Positions 58,404-64,000 of a stretch of DNA of 64,000 nucleotides are shown in pieces. This DNA comes from Linyphia triangularis (taxonomy: Eukaryota > Arthropoda > Arachnida > Araneae > Linyphiidae): positions 11,995,401 through 12,059,400 of the forward strand of contig OZ021722.1 of the NCBI GenBank assembly GCA_963978545.1, given 5' to 3'. The notes beneath the pieces were generated by a model that was not told the origin of the DNA, ran no database searches, and saw nothing but the letters and a program-made list of their open reading frames with translations. Made by a program: the position numbers and the translations under genes. Every line of letters starts with the position of its first letter. The first letter of the stretch is position 1.

Positions 58404-59893
58404 CTTTGAAATCAGTGTAATTATTGCATTGTGTAGTAATTTAGCAGTAAGAATTACTTAAAGCGAAAGGACGCCCTACACCCACTTATGAATTATAAAA
58501 ATAAATAAAAAACATTTTTGTAAAAGATTGAAAAAGACACATCCTTCATTTCGGACTATGTTAAGACTACTGCAGCTTGTCAACTTCCAGAATGTTTATA
58601 ATACACATACTTAAAACAAAACCACCCCGAAAATGCCGCTGCTAAAATGAATATTTATGATATCCATAAATTAGGGGATAAAAGTAAACCGTAAGCGAAC
58701 TTCTGCAGAAATATGCGTTTATGCTCTTTGGGAAATGAAGTTGTGAGTTATATGCTTCATGTTTAAGACAGGTAAGAATTTGAAAAGAGAAAACACTTTG
58801 CATATGAGTCATTTGTAGGTAAAAGCGTTACTTAATTCAATTGATACACGAGTGTGTTCTGATGGTGATAAAGTATTTAAATGCAGGAAATGTGTTTTCT
58901 TTAAATCAAAAAATAATAATAAAATGGTTTAGGTTAGATAGCGAATGTGCTGTGTTTAAATATTTCTAGAAATTTTGTGTTTTGTTTTTAATTTTGTACA
59001 TTTCGAAATGAATTACCGATTGGCATTAATCATAATATAATCAGTTCACGATTTTACATTGTTTGCCAAAAATGTCTGTTTTAAAACTCAATAAAAAATC
59101 CTTTACTCTTGATTTAAAATTTATGGATTTTTTTTATTATTTTGTTGATTGTAAAAGATATATATGTATGTATATATTATTTTTAAAATATGCAAATGCG
59201 TACGATTTTTTTATTGCTTCATCTAAAATTTCTCTTATTTTTAAAAATATTTCATTAATTTAACGCTTTATATCTGCGTTTTCTAAATGTGTATTTTATT
59301 ATGGAATACATAATGAAACTTCTTTTTTTATTATTATTAACTGAATTGTGTATTAATTTCTTTATTAATAAATACATTTACAACGTACCGACTCTAATAT
59401 GACAATGAATTTAAAAAAAAAGAAAAGATATTCACAAGACAATTTTTCTTAAAGAAATTGTGGTAAAATTGGAAAGCTTAGATAAAATTCTTTTCCTTGC
59501 TAAATTGTGAGATAATAAATATATGAGTTCTTACTCAATACTCGTGTATAACATGTCTTTACTAAGTCTATTTAAAATAGGATAAATATAATAATAATAA
59601 TTTTTTAAGTAATAAAGATAAATATTTTTTTTAAACGTCTGATTGGAAGGTTATTTTCTCGAATTCTCAACTTCAGATTTCAAGTAAACTTTAGTTTTAA
59701 TCTAATAGTGCTTGTATTTAATATCCATTAGAATGAAAGGATTTAGAGAGTCCTAATACATTTTCTCTTAAAAATTCACAATAATGAAAATTATCTTTGA
59801 TGCAATGTCGGAAAAATTACATTATTCATTAAGTAATCGAAAGACTGTTCAAATTTTCTAGAGTAGCAAGAAATTTCATATACATTTACTTTA

Positions 59894-59895
<2 letters not shown>
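58404..59895. other. AT-rich intergenic DNA
   Basis: No supported gene. The 66-codon frame at 59063 is Phe/Lys/Ile-rich, typical of chance in AT-rich DNA. Confidence 0.5.

Positions 59896-59968
<73 letters not shown>
59896..59968. repeat. (TA)n microsatellite
   Basis: About 36 perfect TA units. Confidence 0.97.
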
Positions 59969-59973
<5 letters not shown>

Positions 59974-60299
59974 CACAGGAAAGTGTTCATATGTAACTTG
60001 TTCTTAATGTGCAGAGATTTAATACATTATTCTAAATTCCTTCCCATCTAACCATTACTATATAACAAAAGTTTTTTCTAATCAAAATCATCAATTTACA
60101 GATTGAAAATAAGTATTGTGTAATAATTTCTCAGCTTCGACCACTACTTTGTATTTTGAAAAACTTCACCACTAATTCAAATTTCAAGATGATTAAATTT
60201 TTGGTATCTCATAGATATTAGAACGCGTTACAGTATCATGCCTTCTTTTTATATTTTATAAGGGTATAGTAATTCCAAAATTAAATTTATCGTAACTCT
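59969..60299. other. AT-rich intergenic DNA
   Basis: Nothing recognised. Confidence 0.5.
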
Positions 60300-60840
60300 T
60301 CAGTTATAGCTTCTTTTTAAAAAGAGAACCGGAAATTCGCCATCCTTTCGAGAGAACATAAGTTCCATCCATCGAAAACGCCTTTTGTTCCTGGAGCATT
60401 GACCACCACCTTTTACGACCCCCCTTCCCCAGCCCCTATTACGCAACCAAAGCCCATTTAAAATCCCAGTAAATTCAACCTCCACCATCTGTATCCAACA
60501 TCACCCTCCCCCCCCCCCCTTCCCTTTTACGTCCAATTCCAACAGAACAATACCCTCTATGGTTATAAATGAACGCTTCCGCAACAATCGGCCGAAATCT
60601 GCCGGTCAATTTCGACCTCTCCCAATAACTCCCCCCCCCCCCCCCCCGTTTCCCCCATTGAGAAATCAAACCCGTCACAGTTGACCCAAAACAAATCAAG
60701 ATTGTCCTTCATAAAAGATATCATCCTCTTCATCTCTTCCACCGTCCATCCCATTTGCATGACAACTGCCTCCCTTCCACCCCCCCCCCCCCCATTCCCC
60801 ACTTCTCGTAAAACTCTGACTCAACATTTCACCACGAGGT
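60300..60840. other. C-rich flank of the promoter-like patch
   Basis: Strongly C-rich on the + strand, with C runs at about 60509-60519, 60631-60647 and 60780-60794. Gly-rich minus-strand frames (69-79 codons) come from these runs and are not genes. Confidence 0.6.
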
Positions 60841-61150
60841 ATCGTTTCCTTCCGCGCATGCGCCGTGGGATGAGAAAAGAGGCGCGGGAGCCGGCCTCTT
60901 CCCACCTCCTCATCCCTCCGAGCTTCACTTTTCGCGCGTACTCGTTGCAGGTGTCATTTCAGCGCTAAGTTTTCGCGGGAAGAGTTTACTCTCCCTTCCT
61001 GTTCGCCGAATCGCCCGTCGACGGGAAAGTGAGGAGCGTTCTCGCCGCAGAGGTGACGGGTCGTGGCCGCATCGCTCGCAGTACCTTTGCCGGTGGCTTA
61101 GGTGTTGACTTGAGAGTGATTGTTGTGTGATTTGGGGGAGGTTGTCAACG
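60841..61150 (+). promoter_or_regulatory. CpG-rich candidate promoter
   Basis: This is the most CpG-dense 300 bp in the window, at a switch from C-rich to G-rich on the + strand. It holds a perfect palindrome GCGCATGCGC at 60854-60863, which fits the NRF1/Ewg site YGCGCAYGCGC, an initiator-like GTGTCATTTC at 60951-60960 (TCAKTY), and many CG-containing stretches (CGCCCGTCGACGGG). No TATA box is seen. I infer a constitutive TATA-less promoter firing rightward, possibly bidirectional; the skew is what divergent transcription would leave. No transcript evidence is available. Confidence 0.45.
60854..60863. promoter_or_regulatory. NRF1/Ewg-like palindrome
   Basis: GCGCATGCGC, preceded by C and followed by C, matches the NRF1 half-site pair. 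Such sites are typical of CpG-rich promoters of housekeeping genes in animals. Confidence 0.5.
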
Positions 61151-61554
61151 ACCCTCTTGTGTTTCAAAGGACTTTTACCTTGCTTTAAATTTGAAGATGA
61201 CTAGATTTTTGTGATCTTCTTGAGTAATTAGCTACTTTAAGCCGACAATGCTTATGCACTTGCTCCGATTTTGATCATCTCTGCTGATGACAAGAAATTT
61301 TTTGGGTGCGATTCGACAACCGTCATTTCACTGACTAGTCATCTGATGCTAGATATCATTAACCCTTGTCCGAATTAACTTCTTTTGACTGTATTTCAAT
61401 TAAAAAAAAAAAAACAATGTATCACAAACTTGAAAGCTCTCAGTCCAGGCACGCGCGAGACCAAAGAGACATTTCGAAGAAGATGTGAAGAATGAAAATA
61501 CCTCGAATTTAGTAGAAAAGAACTGTTTCACCTGATAATAATTCGTACCTCAGA

Positions 61555-61681
61555 CATTCCCACAAACTTTGTAACATCTGACGCGGCATGTTCTACAATA
61601 CGATGTGGGGCAACTGCTCCGGGTTTGGAAGGCATCTTGCACCCGATGTGATGTGGTCGGCCTACAGAAAGCTATTTGCAG
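61555..61681 (+). CDS. Possible first coding exon, product unknown
   Basis: A donor-like GCAG|GTAAATG follows 61681, and a weak acceptor-like ACCTCAG ends at 61554. An ATG at 61588 with G at -3 opens a frame to the donor of 31 codons: MFYNTMWGNCSGFGRHLAPD then VMWSAYRKLFA. It is less AT-rich than the DNA after it and lies ~500 bp downstream of the CpG-rich promoter candidate, as a second exon would. I recognise no family. The last 35 bases and the donor are duplicated at 61978-62013. The frame without splicing runs on to 61794, which is probably read-through into the intron. Confidence 0.22.
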
Positions 61682-62308
61682 GTAAATGTTTTACACTTTT
61701 CTACGTTAAAACGTGCTTTAGGCGAATATCAACTTCCGCAAAATCCTTATTCAACTTTCGAAGTAACTTTCACGACTGTAATGCCTGTCATTGAAATCTC
61801 TATTTCCATTTTAAAGCATTTTTTTACGGAAGTTTTGTTGATTTAGAACATAACTTCTTACGTTACATAAGAAGTTGCGTTTCTACTTTAACGTGAATTA
61901 ACCTTTTTTCGGCAAACGTTGAAAAACTTAATGTCTCTGTCTTTGAAATATGTTGAAATGTGGATTTTCACTTTCCATGTGATGTGGTCGGCCTACAGAA
62001 AGCTATTTGCAGGTAAATGTTTTGCACTTTTCTACGTTAAAACGTGCTTTAAGTGAATATCAACTTCCGCGAAATCCTTATTCAACTTTCGAAGTAACTT
62101 TCTTCCAGTAAACGTTCACAACTGTAATGCCTGTCACTGAAATCTCTTATTTCCATTTTAAAGCATTTTTTAAGGAAGTTTTGTTGATTTAGAACATAAC
62201 TTCTTGCATTACTTAAAAAGTTGCGTTTCTAATTTAACGTGAATTAACCTTTTTCGGCAAACGTTGAAAAACGTTATGTCTCTGTCTTTGAAATATGTTG
62301 AATCACTT
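61647..62308. repeat. 331-bp tandem duplication with splice donor
   Basis: TGTGATGTGGTCGGCCTACA starts both units (61647 and 61978). The first 45 bases, including CTATTTGCAGGTAAATG, are identical; the rest differ by a modest number of substitutions and small indels. Thus the exon end, donor and first ~300 bases of putative intron are present twice. The second copy has no acceptor directly before it. Confidence 0.93.
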
Positions 62309-64000
62309 TCCAGTATTCATTTGCCGTTGTTAATAAAGTCCTTAATGTTAGCTTACGTTACTTAAAAAGTTTAATTTTCAATTTGTTAATGCCTCCACAT
62401 TAAAGAGGATTGCCCGTGTTGTTTTCCCTTTTCTGCTAAATAAACGATATAGTCGTCGTTTTATCCTAATATAAGAAAGAAACGAAATTGTTGCCTTCCT
62501 ACTTAACAAACAACAGCGAGATCTGCAAAAGTGTTAACGTCCGGAACATCAATAATCAGAATTTGATCTCGCTCCACAAAGCGTTTTCTGTTTTTGAGCG
62601 AAACATATCTCCCTTATTTTGATTTAAAATATTAACGCAATTGTTTCGTTTCTTTGAGCAATTGTTTAAAAAAAAAAAAAATAACGCCTGTTTCTAAAAA
62701 TTTGAATGAAACTTCTTACTTGAAACTTAAAACTAAAGCACAGAAAAATTATTTATCAAATACGTTTAGCTTTAAACATCGGGGAAATCAGGCATAATTG
62801 CAATTTTCCATTGCTTTGAAAACAGATTACTGATTTAAAATAATTTTGTATTGATTTTGAAGAGTATTTTTAAGTAAATACATGAACGCCACTCAGTGGG
62901 GCAGAATGACGGAAAAGCTAACCTAAACTAATTTTTTTTTTTTTCTCTTCTTCAATTTCTCTATTTAAATCACAGGGTTTTGTTTTCTTTTATCTTGAGC
63001 ATCTGGTTCTATCCTTTTCAGTTGATTTGTAGCCCTTTTCTTGTAAACATAATGTCTGTGGTGTTAAAAGTATTAAATTATAGATGTCCATTTCGCTGTA
63101 TTATAGTTTTTTTATTATTATTATTAATCAAGTAACTTACGCTTAAATAATAATTTACGTTACTTAAAAAGTTTATTTTTCAATTTGTTATTGAAGTACC
63201 ATTTTCTAGTAAACGTTAAAAAAAAGTTTGTCATAGTAATTTATTAAAATTTGGATCTCCATTTTTTAAAGGTTTATGTATTTTTTATTGATGATTTGCC
63301 TTACTTTTAATACATAACTTATATTATTTAAAAACTTTTATTCTCAATTCAATTTAGCCTTTTCCTGGTTAACGTTCAAAACATAATATCTGTACTATTA
63401 AAAAGTATTAAAATATGGATGTCCATTTAGCTGTATTAATTTTCTTTTGTTTATCAAGTACCTTGCGTTTAAAAGACATATTACGTTACTTAACCATCTA
63501 ATGGATGATATTTTCTTTGCAAGCGGTCATGTAACTGATTTTATTACATAAAGTATACTAATAAAAATACTTTTTTAGCTATAAAAAAATCCTAGTATGA
63601 CTCATATAATTAATTGCAATTTCAAATTGCGATAATATATATTAATTATTACTCAAATGTAGTCCCAAGTTGTGTAACCATATAAAAAGTTAAAAAGTTT
63701 CATTTTTAATTTTGCCCGGAGGATCAAAAAGTTTCAATCCATTTTTCAATTTAACGTGAAGTAAATTGAAAAAGAAACGAATGAATGTAACTTTTTTTTT
63801 TGGTAAATGTTAAAAAACGTAATGTCATTGTAATGGATTCAAAAATGGATCTATATTTCACAGTATTCATTTTCTTTTGTTCGTGTTACAAAAGCTTTAA
63901 TGCTGAAAACATAGCTTCCGCTGCTTAAAAAGTTTCATTTTCAATTTGTTAACTAAGTAGCGTTTTTCCGTTAAACGTTATTGTGTATTTCAAAGCCTCT
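62309..64000. repeat. Decayed relatives of the 331-bp unit in AT-rich DNA
   Basis: Phrases from the duplicated unit recur in weaker form: ACGTTACTTAAAAAGTTT.ATTTTCAATTTGTTA near 62354, 63159 and 63930; a GTAAACGTT.AAAA block near 63210, 63372 and 63804; and ATGGATGTCCATTT near 63083 and 63416. This suggests an older series of duplications of the same ~300-bp sequence. Otherwise AT-rich, with no open frames of note, as an intron would be. Confidence 0.6.

Overview
This window reads as non-coding, repeat-rich chromosomal DNA from an animal with an AT-rich genome. It has no operons or bacterial-type genes, no open frame longer than 200 codons, long TA microsatellites, tRNA-derived SINEs, and many short terminal-inverted-repeat (TIR) DNA transposons of hAT, Tc1/mariner and pogo type. 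The SINE types and CTCF-like motifs of the AGATGGCGCT kind fit an arthropod. I lean towards a spider or other chelicerate, mainly from memory of the SINE body at 21.7 kb; this is an inference and not proven. I found no protein-coding gene I can name. Nearly all open frames are short, low in complexity, or run through tandem repeats.

Layout. 0-2.3 kb: five-copy ~288-bp tandem array, then a unique GC-richer patch. 3.0-5.9 kb: cluster of DNA transposons, one nested inside another with a perfect 8-bp target duplication. 8.4-8.8 kb: a SINE inserted into a SINE of the same family. 10-15.3 kb: second copy of the 3.1-kb MITE, a ~84-bp array and a very uniform 180-bp array. 16-21 kb: unique patches, hAT-like and LINE-tail remnants. 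21.7 kb: a second SINE type. 22-29 kb: AT-rich DNA with several arrays, including a ~40-unit 32-bp minisatellite. 29.4-48 kb: mixed unique, moderately GC-rich patches that look like candidate regulatory DNA, plus scattered hAT remnants. 48.8-58.4 kb: dense transposon region with hAT, pogo-type and long-TIR elements, two SINEs, and an acidic-repeat pseudogene between ~140-bp inverted repeats that is itself broken by a hAT element. 60.3-64 kb: a CpG-rich promoter-like patch followed by a possible exon with a good donor site, part of which is duplicated in tandem.

The features do not form a pathway. The main story is of successive transposon insertions, datable relative to each other from nested target duplications, and of local tandem amplification. 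A second pattern is a repeated flip from C-rich to G-rich on the + strand at about 2.0, 12.65, 13.8, 20.35, 35.5, 40.2, 45.9 and 60.85 kb. This may mark bidirectional promoters or enhancers in an otherwise gene-poor region. The only candidate gene start is at the right end, on the + strand.
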